64,000 nt of DNA from Rudanella paleaurantiibacter. Its GTDB lineage: Bacteria; Bacteroidota; Bacteroidia; Cytophagales; Spirosomataceae. The stretch lies in assembly GCF_009184635.1 (NCBI RefSeq), contig NZ_WELI01000001.1:248001-312000 (forward strand). Reading direction: 5' to 3'. This document shows positions 8,485 through 16,351 of the stretch, piece by piece (position 1 is the stretch's first letter; each line of letters begins with the position of its first letter). The translations under genes and the position numbers were made by a program. A model generated the notes under the pieces. It did no database searches. It was not told the origin of the DNA and saw nothing but the letters and a program-made list of their open reading frames with translations.

Positions 8485-9405
8485 ATGAACGAGTGTGAAC
8501 CGGACCGGCGGGCCTTTGTCAAATCTGTAACGCTGGGTATGCCACTTCTGGCCCACTCGCTGGGTTCAGTTGCTGAGCCCGCGCGCCCTGTTGAACCCGC
8601 CCGTCGCGGGCCGTTGAAGATCAGTTGCAACTTGTATTCGTTCAACGAGCCGCTGACCCGAAAGTCGATGACGCTCGACGACGTGCTGACGTTTTGCTCC
8701 GATGTGGGATTTGATGCCGTCGACCCAACGGGGTATTATTTTCCGGGGTATCCGGCCGTCCCGCCCGACAGCTATATCTACGCGCTTAAACGAAAGGCGT
8801 TTCGGCTGGGCCTCGACATCAGCGGAACGGGCGTTCGCAATGATTTTTCGTTGGCCGATGCGATCCATCGGCGGGAAGAGATTGCCCTCGTAAAAGCCTG
8901 GATCGACGTGGCCGCTAAACTGGACGCGCCCATTCTGCGCATCTTTTCGGGTTTGCGGGTTCAGCCGGAACTGATGCGCGAGGAGGTGACCGAATACATG
9001 CTCGAAGCCATTGATGAGTGCGTAGCGTATGGCGCCCAACGGGGTGTGATGCTCGGTCTGCAAAACCACGCTGACTTTATCGAAACGGCCGATCACATGC
9101 TGGAACTGCTTAACCGGATTAACTCCGACTGGTTCGCGGCCAATCTGGACATTGGCAGTTTTCGTACCGGTGACCCATACGCCCAAATTGTGCAGGTAGC
9201 GCCCCAAGCGGCTACCTGGCAAATCAAGGAAAAGTTATTTGTAAATGGGAAAGAAACCGAAACTGACCTGAGCCGGATTATGCAGATTGTGCGGCAGTCG
9301 GGGTATCGGGGGTATCTGCCCATTGAAACACTCGGCAAAGGTGACCCGCGCCAGAAAGTACCCCTGTTTTACGAAAAGGTCCGTACGGCCCTGTTGGCTT
9401 CGTAG
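8485..9405 (+). CDS. Sugar phosphate isomerase/epimerase (TIM barrel), possibly exported
   Basis: A 306-residue protein of the xylose-isomerase-like TIM-barrel family (AP endonuclease family 2 fold), which isomerises or epimerises sugars or inosose-type compounds using a metal. The N terminus (RRAFVKSVTLGMPLL) looks like a twin-arginine export signal, then KISCNLYSFNEPL starts the barrel. Metal-site candidates are in LGLQNHADF, NLDIGSFRTGDP, and the final PIETLGKGD. WQIKEKLF also matches the family. The gene is directly downstream of an oxidoreductase that often pairs with such isomerases. The exact reaction is unknown. The double Arg is convincing but the hydrophobic core is short, so export is uncertain. 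Confidence 0.85.
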   Translation: MNECEPDRRAFVKSVTLGMPLLAHSLGSVAEPARPVEPARRGPLKISCNLYSFNEPLTRKSMTLDDVLTFCSDVGFDAVDPTGYYFPGYPAVPPDSYIYALKRKAFRLGLDISGTGVRNDFSLADAIHRREEIALVKAWIDVAAKLDAPILRIFSGLRVQPELMREEVTEYMLEAIDECVAYGAQRGVMLGLQNHADFIETADHMLELLNRINSDWFAANLDIGSFRTGDPYAQIVQVAPQAATWQIKEKLFVNGKETETDLSRIMQIVRQSGYRGYLPIETLGKGDPRQKVPLFYEKVRTALLAS

Positions 9406-9474
9406 AGCCGGGGGGGTGGCCAGTTATTGTACAACTAAAACCTTATCAACGTTACTTCTCTATCCCAAACAACC

Positions 9475-10029
9475 ATGACCTCAACGCCCAATATTTCGGT
9501 ATTTATCGCGACCAGTCTCGACGGGTTCATTGCCCGGCCCGATGGATCTATCGACTGGCTTACCCATTCTGATTATCAAATCGATGGCGAAGATTTTGGC
9601 TATCAGTCGTTTATGAATTCCGTGGATATGATTATCATGGGACGTAACACCTACGAAACGGTGCTCGGTTTTGGGGGCGAGTGGCCGTACCGGGGCAAGC
9701 GTATGCTGATTCTGAGTAGCCGACAACTGGCTATCCCCTCGGCACTGGCGCACGAGGTGGAGGCAACGCAGCTGCCCCCGGCCGAACTGGTGGCTCAGTT
9801 AGCCGAACGCGGTGTCCGGCAGGTGTACCTCGACGGTGGCCGCACCATTCAGGGGTTTCTGGCGGCCGGGCTGGTGCACGAGCTGACCATTACCCGCATC
9901 CCGGTGCTGCTGGGCGAGGGTATTCCGCTCTTTGGGGCCACCGGGCACGACATAGCCTTGCACCACACTGAAACCCGCGCCTTCCCGAACGGCTTTGTAC
10001 AGAGCCGGTACACGGTTAAAACTACGTAG
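9475..10029 (+). CDS. Dihydrofolate reductase-like protein (RibD C-terminal family)
   Basis: A 184-residue member of the RibD C-terminal/DHFR-like reductase family, small NADPH-dependent cytoplasmic reductases. It opens with ISVFIATSLDGFIARPDGSIDWL, the classical start of the family, then IIMGRNTYETVLGF (nucleotide-binding), then VYLDGGRTIQGFLAAGLVHEL and IPVLLGEGIPLFG. It is not a full RibD, because the deaminase half is absent, and the true riboflavin gene ribBA lies 50 kb away. The natural substrate of such stand-alone proteins is generally unknown. It is convergent with the response regulator gene, only 8 bases apart, with no obvious hairpin between them. Confidence 0.92.
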   Translation: MTSTPNISVFIATSLDGFIARPDGSIDWLTHSDYQIDGEDFGYQSFMNSVDMIIMGRNTYETVLGFGGEWPYRGKRMLILSSRQLAIPSALAHEVEATQLPPAELVAQLAERGVRQVYLDGGRTIQGFLAAGLVHELTITRIPVLLGEGIPLFGATGHDIALHHTETRAFPNGFVQSRYTVKTT

Positions 10030-10037
10030 CGTATTCG

Positions 10038-10832
10038 TTATTTTCCCATCCAGACTTTAAAATCGCTCACCTTTTCGCGGCTCACAATGGCCTCCTTGTC
10101 AAACACCGGCCTGAGCGTCAGGGCAAGCCGGTTACCAAAATAGGGCTGAATTTGCTCCACGGCATTGTGCGTCACAATCAGCCCCCGGTTGACCCGGAAA
10201 AACTGGCCCGGATCGAGCGAATCGGCCAGTTCGTCGAGGGTGTAGTCGACCAGAAACTTTTGGTTCGAACGGGTCTTGAAAAAGCTGAACCGCTCGTCGG
10301 TGTAGAAATACAGAATATCACCGACCTCCACCGACAGGAGTTTTTGCCCCTGCTTTACCAGAAACCGTTTGCGGTACTCCCGGCCCGCCGGGTTGCCTTG
10401 CCCCTGTAGCTCGCGCAGGAGCTTTTCGATGTTGAAGGTGGGCGTATCGGCTGGTGCGTCGGCGTGGCCATTAGTGGTCATCAGGTCGCGGAGTTTTTTC
10501 AGGCTCCGCTGGAGGTCTTCGCGCTGAATCGGCTTGAGCAGGTAATCGATGCTGTTGACCTTGAACGCTTGCAGGGCGTATTCATCGTACGAGGTGGTGA
10601 AAATGACCCGGCTGCGAATATCAACCTGCTCAAAAATCTCGAAGCTCTGCCCATCGGCCAGTTCAATATCCATGAAAATCAGGTCGGGGGCGGGGTGGTT
10701 CTGCAACCAGTTGACCGAGTCTTCGATGCTCGACGTAACGCCCTGAATGGCCAGTGTCGGGTCGACCTCCTGCACCAGTTTGCGGAGTTTGCGAACGGCT
10801 AAATCTTCGTCTTCAACAATCAATACGTTCAT
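10038..10832 (-). CDS. LytTR-family response regulator
   Basis: A DNA-binding response regulator (264 aa). The receiver domain occupies residues 1-120, with the acidic pocket at VEDED, the phospho-accepting Asp55 in FMDIELADG, and the switch residues in FTTSYDEYAL and LLKPI. The LytTR DNA-binding domain covers about 160-264 (GDILYFYTDERFSFF, FFRVNRGLIV). A short linker separates them. The start overlaps the end of the upstream kinase gene by 4 bases, so the two are translated together and form a two-component system. LytTR regulators usually control cell-surface, polysaccharide or autolysis genes. The target is not visible here. Confidence 0.95.
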   Translation of the reverse strand: MNVLIVEDEDLAVRKLRKLVQEVDPTLAIQGVTSSIEDSVNWLQNHPAPDLIFMDIELADGQSFEIFEQVDIRSRVIFTTSYDEYALQAFKVNSIDYLLKPIQREDLQRSLKKLRDLMTTNGHADAPADTPTFNIEKLLRELQGQGNPAGREYRKRFLVKQGQKLLSVEVGDILYFYTDERFSFFKTRSNQKFLVDYTLDELADSLDPGQFFRVNRGLIVTHNAVEQIQPYFGNRLALTLRPVFDKEAIVSREKVSDFKVWMGK

Positions 10833-11950
10833 GACAGTGTCGGGGTTAAAAGCGGTAGATGGACAGTAAAGAATCCGTCGGTTTCGTCGACAACAACGCC
10901 CGGTGTCGTAGTGCCGGGAGCGCCCTGGCGCTGAGCCAGTAGGCGGTATTTGGCGGTTATGTTGCTCAGCCCGACCTGATTGCTCAGAACGCGGGTGGTT
11001 TTGGGTTGGCGGTTATTGCGTACCAGTAAGCGGCCGCCAGCCTCCGATCGAATCTCGATCACCAACGGCTTGTTGGGATGAATGACGTTATGCTTCACGG
11101 CGTTTTCGACCAGCATCTGTAACGTTAACGGAGGTAGCAGGCAGGCCATGTCGGCTTCGGGCAGGGCTACATCGAGCCGGATACCAGCCCCGTAACGGGT
11201 TTTGAGCAGGTGGAAATACGACTGGATAAACGCCATTTCGGCCGCCAGGGTGGTCAGGTCGCCGTCGGTTTCGTCGTCGGTGCGCCGGTTGGTTTGCAGT
11301 AGGTAGCGGTACACCTTAGCCATCTCATCTACAAATTGCTCGGCGCGTTCGGGTTCATCGGCGATGAGTGACGAGAGTGAGTTCAGGGTGTTAAACAGAA
11401 AATGGGGGTTCACCTGATTTTTAAGGCTCTCGTACTGGCTCTGTAAGGTTACTTTTTTGAGCTGCTCTTTCTGGAGCATGTTTTCCCGCCATTTATTGAG
11501 CGAATACATACTCTCAAACGTCCCGACGGAAATTACGTTGATCACCACGTTGAAAAGCAAAATGCGGGTGGTGCTGCCGGGCTGCGTGGAGTACCCAAAG
11601 AGGTGCCAGTGGTCGTAGGCCCACAAGGCCAGCAGAATCACGGCCGGGGTAATTGTCATAAACGCGAGCAGGAGTAATCCCAGCCGTTGGCCGGTTTGAC
11701 CGAGTTCGGCGTAGCGCCGGGCAATACGCTGGGTAATCAGGTCCAGAATCATCTGGCAACCAAGCCCAATCAGGGCGTTGAGTAGCGTAGCCCCCAAAAA
11801 CGTAGGCAGGTGATGCAGGTAGCGCGGGCCCAGCAGCAGGTACGTAATGAGCGGAATGAACCACGGGAACACCAGTAGCAACTGCCACTTAAGCTGCTTG
11901 GTGGGTCGGTACCGCCAGGTACGGGTCAACGAGGTTACAAACGACGGCAT
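10829..11950 (-). CDS. LytS-type sensor histidine kinase
   Basis: A membrane histidine kinase (373 aa) that would phosphorylate the response regulator encoded next to it. Four hydrophobic segments fill residues 20-165 with no large extracellular domain. A helix then leads to the His_kinase (PF06580) motif NPHFLFNTLNSLSSLI with the phospho-accepting His. The ATP-binding part has the N box LVENAVKHN intact and a late G-box-like LSNITAKYRLL. It has paralogues at 12038 and 16352 with the same architecture. The ligand is unknown. The pairing with the response regulator rests on the 4-base gene overlap. Confidence 0.95.
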   Translation of the reverse strand: MPSFVTSLTRTWRYRPTKQLKWQLLLVFPWFIPLITYLLLGPRYLHHLPTFLGATLLNALIGLGCQMILDLITQRIARRYAELGQTGQRLGLLLLAFMTITPAVILLALWAYDHWHLFGYSTQPGSTTRILLFNVVINVISVGTFESMYSLNKWRENMLQKEQLKKVTLQSQYESLKNQVNPHFLFNTLNSLSSLIADEPERAEQFVDEMAKVYRYLLQTNRRTDDETDGDLTTLAAEMAFIQSYFHLLKTRYGAGIRLDVALPEADMACLLPPLTLQMLVENAVKHNVIHPNKPLVIEIRSEAGGRLLVRNNRQPKTTRVLSNQVGLSNITAKYRLLAQRQGAPGTTTPGVVVDETDGFFTVHLPLLTPTLS

Positions 11951-12037
11951 ACGCGCTAATTTCGGGAGCGGAGTTTATTGGGCTCTGATCAATGGCAAAT
12001 TACGAAGGCCAGTTGGGCCTCACACGGGATGCATGAC

Positions 12038-13147
12038 TCAACTGCTGGTTTTAGTGACTGGGTTGGGATAAAAGCCTGTAGAAATGGGTAGGAGTGGCAG
12101 GTAAATTCGGCACTCCGCCGGGTCGACCTCGCGTTGCGGAACAGCCCCACCCACCGATTCGTACTGTTTCAGGACATCGGCAAAGCCCGGCAACTGCGTA
12201 TCGACCCGAACGGTACGGGGCTGGCAGTTGTGTCGGATGCAGAGCCGGTCTGTATCGGCAAACTCAATGTGTATCTGTAACGGCCGCGACGCCATGAGCG
12301 TATTATGCTGAATAATATCGTCGATCAGGAGTTGCAGCGTCAGGGGAGGGAGCCCAGCATCAGCCGGGCCGGTTTGGGTGGGCAAATCGACCCGAAGCGC
12401 TTTGCCATAGCGCACATGGAGCAGCTGCACATACGACCCGATAAACCGGAGTTCTGCCTCAACAGCTACCAGGGGCGTTTTGTTGGCCTGAAGCATGTAC
12501 CGGTAAACTTTGGACAGTTCGTCGACAAATTCTTCGGCCTGCTGAGGCTCGTCGGCAATTAGGGCCGACACCGAGTTGAGGCTGTTGAACAGAAAATGGG
12601 GGTTAATGCGCGATTTGAGCGTGCTCAGGGCCAGTTTCAGGTGTTCCTGCTCCAGATTCTGCCGGTCGAGCTGATTGGTTTGCCACTGCATAAACGCGTA
12701 GGCACTTTCAATGAGCCCCGAGGCTACAATGCTCGATACAAACACGAAGCTATACACCCAGATGTTGGTTTCGGGGTCGTAGCGAAAGGCCAGAAACCGG
12801 GTAGCATCGAGGCCGCGCAGAGTCAATTCGGCCAGGCTGATGTTGATAAGGCTGAAGGCCAGCGTCAGTAACACCACCCGCTGAACGCTTTGATCGGCCT
12901 CTGGGTAGGCCCGAATAACCCGTTTGAGCAGGTACGTATCGGCTGTGTTTGCCATCACCGACAGAACCAGAATGAGGGCGTTGCTGCTCAGAAATGCCCC
13001 CCAGCCCGACAAAATAACCTCCCCGAAAATAAGGTACGTCACAATCGGAACGAACCACGGCAGCAGAAACAGGTAAATGTAGCGCCGTAGATTATCCTGC
13101 CGGAGTTGGGTGTACAGTCGAACCAGACGGGTGAGCAAACGAGGCAT
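12038..13147 (-). CDS. LytS-type histidine kinase homologue, probably ATP-binding defective
   Basis: A paralogue (369 aa) of the kinase at 10829: four membrane segments, then NPHFLFNSLNSVSALI with the phospho-accepting His intact. The ATP-binding box is altered: where the other two kinases have ENAVKHN or DNAIRHN, this one reads DDIIQHN, so the Asn that holds Mg-ATP is replaced by Asp. The G-box region (LPGFADVLKQYES) is also changed. It may be a pseudokinase that forms dimers with a paralogue or senses without phosphorylating. It has no response regulator beside it. A TACCTTTG promoter box lies upstream. The reading frame is whole, so it is not an ordinary pseudogene. Confidence 0.88.
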   Translation of the reverse strand: MPRLLTRLVRLYTQLRQDNLRRYIYLFLLPWFVPIVTYLIFGEVILSGWGAFLSSNALILVLSVMANTADTYLLKRVIRAYPEADQSVQRVVLLTLAFSLINISLAELTLRGLDATRFLAFRYDPETNIWVYSFVFVSSIVASGLIESAYAFMQWQTNQLDRQNLEQEHLKLALSTLKSRINPHFLFNSLNSVSALIADEPQQAEEFVDELSKVYRYMLQANKTPLVAVEAELRFIGSYVQLLHVRYGKALRVDLPTQTGPADAGLPPLTLQLLIDDIIQHNTLMASRPLQIHIEFADTDRLCIRHNCQPRTVRVDTQLPGFADVLKQYESVGGAVPQREVDPAECRIYLPLLPISTGFYPNPVTKTSS

Positions 13148-13179
13148 GGCGTTCCGGAGGGGTCAAACAGCCCCTTTTT

Positions 13180-13187
13180 CAAAGGTA
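13180..13187 (-). promoter_or_regulatory. -7 promoter box TACCTTTG
   Basis: On the minus strand this reads TACCTTTG, a match to TAnnTTTG, 33 bases before the start of the kinase homologue at 13147. No clear TTG at the expected spacing was found. Confidence 0.5.
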
Positions 13188-13366
13188 CCCGGCCCGAGGT
13201 AGGTACCCGTGCCAACCCGTTCTGAATTGACAAACAGAATGAATGAACTGCTCAAAAAAGCGGATGAATTGTAAAAACGTTGCCTACGATGGGTGGGATA
13301 ACCAAACACCTGACCCCTAAAATGAGTCTATAAACTGGCGGGTATTGTTTCAACCCGTTTGTCTGT

Positions 13367-14152
13367 ATGACTTTTTTTAACGCCTGCCGGTATGTGTTTT
13401 TGCTGGCTGCCGGGTTGCTGTTTGGGCAGCCTGGCTATAGTCAGCGCCTGCTCGACCATCAATCTATTGGCTGGTATGTGTACAACGGTGCCTATAAACT
13501 CAACCCTAAATGGAGCCTGCGGACCGAATACCAATTCCGCCGGATCGATTTGGTTCGGACGTGGCAGCAATCGCTCGCCCGGCTGGGGGCATCGTACAAG
13601 GCCTCTGACCGGGTCACGTTTGGCGGAGGGTACACGTATTTCGTTACGTTTCCGTTTGGGCAGTATCCGCAGGCCGACCGGGGCGTACCCTATCCAGAAC
13701 ACCGGCTTCACGCCGATGTGTCGCTCGACGAAACCTACGGACGGCTAAACCTGACGCACCGATTCCGGTTAGAACAACGCTGGCTGGCGGGCCAAACCGA
13801 CCCCAATCCGCGCCGGATTACGGGCTGGGAGTTTCAGAACCGGATGCGCTACCAGATAGCCGCCGATCTGCCTCTGCGGGGTTCAACGCTCGACAATCGG
13901 GAGTTTTACCTCAACTTTTTCGATGAGGTGTTTATCGGCTTTGGCCGAAACGTGGGGCAAAATATCTTCAACCAGAACCGGCTGTCGGCCGGATTAGGTT
14001 ACCAGGTTTCTGATGCCCTGCAAATTGAGCTGAACTTCCTCAATCAGGTGCTTCAACACGCTGACCCCGACCCGGTTTCGGACCGCCCGGTATTTGAAAT
14101 CAATAACGGTTTCCGGCTCAACCTGAATCATACCCTCGATTTTGGCCGATAG
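13367..14152 (+). CDS. DUF2490 outer-membrane protein
   Basis: A 261-residue secreted protein of the DUF2490 family, predicted outer-membrane beta-barrels common in Bacteroidota. A signal peptide is visible (YVFLLAAGLLFGQPGYSQ, with cleavage after YSQ or nearby). The remainder alternates short amphipathic strands rich in Arg and aromatic residues (WSLRTEYQFRR, GGGYTYFVTF, LTHRFRLEQRW, EFQNRMRYQIA, YLNFFDEVFIGF), which is the barrel pattern. The last strands end in LNHTLDFGR. It is transcribed away from the kinase homologue and ends in a very strong hairpin. The function is unknown. Lipid, sugar or phenolic transport has not been shown for it. Confidence 0.9.
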   Translation: MTFFNACRYVFLLAAGLLFGQPGYSQRLLDHQSIGWYVYNGAYKLNPKWSLRTEYQFRRIDLVRTWQQSLARLGASYKASDRVTFGGGYTYFVTFPFGQYPQADRGVPYPEHRLHADVSLDETYGRLNLTHRFRLEQRWLAGQTDPNPRRITGWEFQNRMRYQIAADLPLRGSTLDNREFYLNFFDEVFIGFGRNVGQNIFNQNRLSAGLGYQVSDALQIELNFLNQVLQHADPDPVSDRPVFEINNGFRLNLNHTLDFGR

Positions 14153-14167
14153 CAGGCCAATTGACGT

Positions 14168-14237
14168 TTCGCTTATAACCGGCGAGGTTGCCTCTACCAT
14201 TTCAACGGTAGAGGCAACCTCGCCGGTTATAAGCGAA
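14168..14237 (+). terminator. 31-base perfect hairpin after the DUF2490 gene
   Basis: Bases 14168-14198 and 14207-14237 form a perfect 31-base stem with an 8-base loop, 15 bases after the stop. It has no T run, so it may act as a terminator or mRNA stabiliser. It could also be a remnant of a mobile element. Confidence 0.7.
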
Positions 14238-14330
14238 TGAACCATGTAAAATGTATAATGAATAATTGTGTTACCTGCCGATAATCAGCCATCTCATTGT
14301 ACGTTTTACACTCTTCATTTTACATTTAAT
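14235..14330. repeat. AATGTATAATG-type intergenic repeat, copy 1
   Basis: An AT-rich stretch starts with ATGTAAAATGTATAATGAATAA, has GATAATCAG in the middle, and ends with a complementary CATTTTACATTT. Related stretches with the same order of parts lie near 17505, 26346 and 36000. It contains no reading frame of its own. Confidence 0.5.
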
Positions 14331-14347
14331 TCTGTCTGACTACTTAA

Positions 14348-14492
14348 GTAGTCAAGCAGAATTAGTTTAAACTTTGGTTTGTCATCCCGACGCAGGAGGG
14401 ATCTTACAGTCAGTCAATTAGAAAGATCCCTCCTGTGTCGGGATGACAAAAGCATCTATTCCAAATACTTCAGTTTAATTCTGCTTGACTAC
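14348..14492. repeat. Nested inverted-repeat element carrying hairpin copy 2
   Basis: The inner inverted repeat (about 14379-14406 with 14423-14450) has the same core as the element at 4635-4727: CATCCCGACG then AGGAGGGATCTT. An outer inverted repeat (GTAGTCAAGCAGAATTA near 14349-14365 with its complement near 14476-14492) encloses it. A small palindrome (TGACTAC-TTAA-GTAGTCA) sits on the left edge. Together with the 31-base hairpin this fills the 362-base gap between two convergent genes. Confidence 0.8.
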
Positions 14493-14514
14493 TTATGAAC
14501 CCCGAGTCAAGCCG

Positions 14515-15975
14515 TTAAAACTGGGCCACGTTGCCCTGCGCATTGCCGCTGAAGGTGTTGAGCGTACCGGCATCGCTGTTGATCTCGGCGTTGGGTGTGT
14601 GGGCAATGCCGTACCCTCCGCTGTTGGTGATGCGGCAGTTTTTAATCGTCAGTTTGGCTCCGGCACCAAATACCCCCACGGCGGCCCGCTTGCCTGAGGC
14701 CATCACTGAACTACCAGCCCCGCTAATGTCGACCTGTTCGAGGGTGTTCAGGTTGCTCACTGAGTAAATCATAATGCCTTTCCAGTGTCCCGAGCCTGTT
14801 GCCGAGCCCGTAAAGGTTATGCGTTGGTCGGCGGTGCCTTTGGCCGAAATATACCCGTCGCGGTTTACGTTGATGATCGCATCGCGGGACAGTTCAACCG
14901 TGACGCCCGGTTTCAGCGTCCAGCCGGCTTCTACTGCCAGATTTCCCAGTAATCGGTACGGCGTTTTGTCGGCCAAAGCGACCCAGGTCAGGTCGGCATT
15001 GCCCCGGATTGCCGACGCCAGCACTTCCACCACATTGCGGGTGTTACCGCCGGTAAAGCTCGAGGCCGCGTCGAGCAGGGCCGCGTTGTAGGCATCAATA
15101 ATAACGCCCGCTTCGGCATTGTTACGGAAGCTGTTGCGGGCAAAATTGCGCAGTACCGACCCCTCCTGCACGTACAGGCCGTACCCGTCGGTATCATTTA
15201 GTTGGCAGTCGGCCAGGGTCATGAGGGCCTTGTTGGGGCCAAATAGGGAAAGACCCGCTTTGGTCGAGCTGAGAAGCCCCCGGCTTCCGGCATACTGAAT
15301 CTGAACAAACGCCAGCTTGTTGGCTGTGCTGGGTGAGTAATTGGCAATACCAGCCCAGAATCCTTTCTCGGGTTTTACCCCCGTAAACCGGATTTGGCTA
15401 TCGGCGGTGCCCTCGGCAATCAGCGTTCCCTCATATTTGAGCTGTATCGCCGTGTTGCGTTCAAAGGCGACCGTTACGCCGGGGTCGATGCTCAGCTCGG
15501 CCGAAATAGCCAGATCGCGCGACACAATGTAGTCGGGTTGGGCCGGGTCAATCAAACGATCTTTCAGCCGGGTTTGGGTTTTTACCTCGTTGCTGAGAGT
15601 AATCGGCCCGGTTTGTTCGGCCCGGACCACCACCCGATCCTGACTCTTGGCTGCCCCGCTCGAAACGGTCAGTTCGAGTTCGTATTCACCCACAATGTCG
15701 GGCGTAAACGTGGCTTTAGGCGTGGAGGCTCCTCCGAGCGTGAGGGTGCTGCGCTGTGGCTTACGAACCACCGTCCACTGGTAAGCGAGTGTGCCCGAGC
15801 CGGTAGAGGCTGAGCCGTCGAGGGATACGGCTTGCTCGGGGAGTACGGCCTGATCGGCCCCGGCGCGGGCCGTGAGCGAGGTGGGGGTAGGGGCTACATC
15901 GGGTTCTTTTTTACAGCTACTCAGCGTAGCGACCGAAAGAGCCAACAGGGTGGCGAAAAGGGAAGGACGTTGCAT
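14515..15975 (-). CDS. Lipoprotein with PKD domain and beta-helix repeats
   Basis: A surface lipoprotein (486 aa). The N terminus is a lipoprotein signal with LSSC as lipobox, then a short Pro-rich linker. Residues about 35-120 look like a PKD/Ig-like domain (RAGADQAVLPEQAVSLDGSAS, YQWTV, GEYELELTVS). The rest is built from parallel beta-helix-like repeats: VAFERNTAIQL, GTADSQIRFTG, WAGIANYS appear early, and VELSRDAIINV, GTADQRITFTG, HWKGIMIYS again later, so the helix region is duplicated. It ends in NTFSGNAQGNVAQF. The fold is typical of proteins that bind or cut polysaccharide, but no catalytic residues can be named. It is convergent with the DUF2490 gene. Confidence 0.88.
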   Translation of the reverse strand: MQRPSLFATLLALSVATLSSCKKEPDVAPTPTSLTARAGADQAVLPEQAVSLDGSASTGSGTLAYQWTVVRKPQRSTLTLGGASTPKATFTPDIVGEYELELTVSSGAAKSQDRVVVRAEQTGPITLSNEVKTQTRLKDRLIDPAQPDYIVSRDLAISAELSIDPGVTVAFERNTAIQLKYEGTLIAEGTADSQIRFTGVKPEKGFWAGIANYSPSTANKLAFVQIQYAGSRGLLSSTKAGLSLFGPNKALMTLADCQLNDTDGYGLYVQEGSVLRNFARNSFRNNAEAGVIIDAYNAALLDAASSFTGGNTRNVVEVLASAIRGNADLTWVALADKTPYRLLGNLAVEAGWTLKPGVTVELSRDAIINVNRDGYISAKGTADQRITFTGSATGSGHWKGIMIYSVSNLNTLEQVDISGAGSSVMASGKRAAVGVFGAGAKLTIKNCRITNSGGYGIAHTPNAEINSDAGTLNTFSGNAQGNVAQF

Positions 15976-16351
15976 GGTTGTTGTTTACTGTTGGTTTGAA
16001 TGAGGTACGTGCCAGCGGTTGTGCCGACACCCCAAAATTGGGCGTTGAGGGCCCTCATTTGGAATGGGGTCGCGCCTGAATTGCGACCCGGAGCGCCCGA
16101 ACTGAGAGAAGGCCATCCTGAACTGTCGGTCGGGTGCCACTACGCCGGGTTAGGTGTACTAAGGGCCAATATGTGAAGGAATTAAAAGGGCATTAACCGT
16201 TCAAAAGGTTCTTTAGGCCATTGGTACAATTCATGGCCTATTTGTTTCAATTCGCACCGAATTTTGAGCAACCAATTCAGCCCGTAGAGTAGATGTGGGC
16301 TGGGCGGGCTTATATTCGACTATTCAATCTCCTTCCTCTGCCCTTTGTGTT
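15976..16351. other. Intergenic region between divergent genes
   Basis: 376 bases between the lipoprotein gene (minus) and the third histidine kinase gene (plus). I see no reading frame worth calling, no tRNA and no clear TAnnTTTG box. The half near the kinase is AT-rich and probably holds both promoters. Confidence 0.5.
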
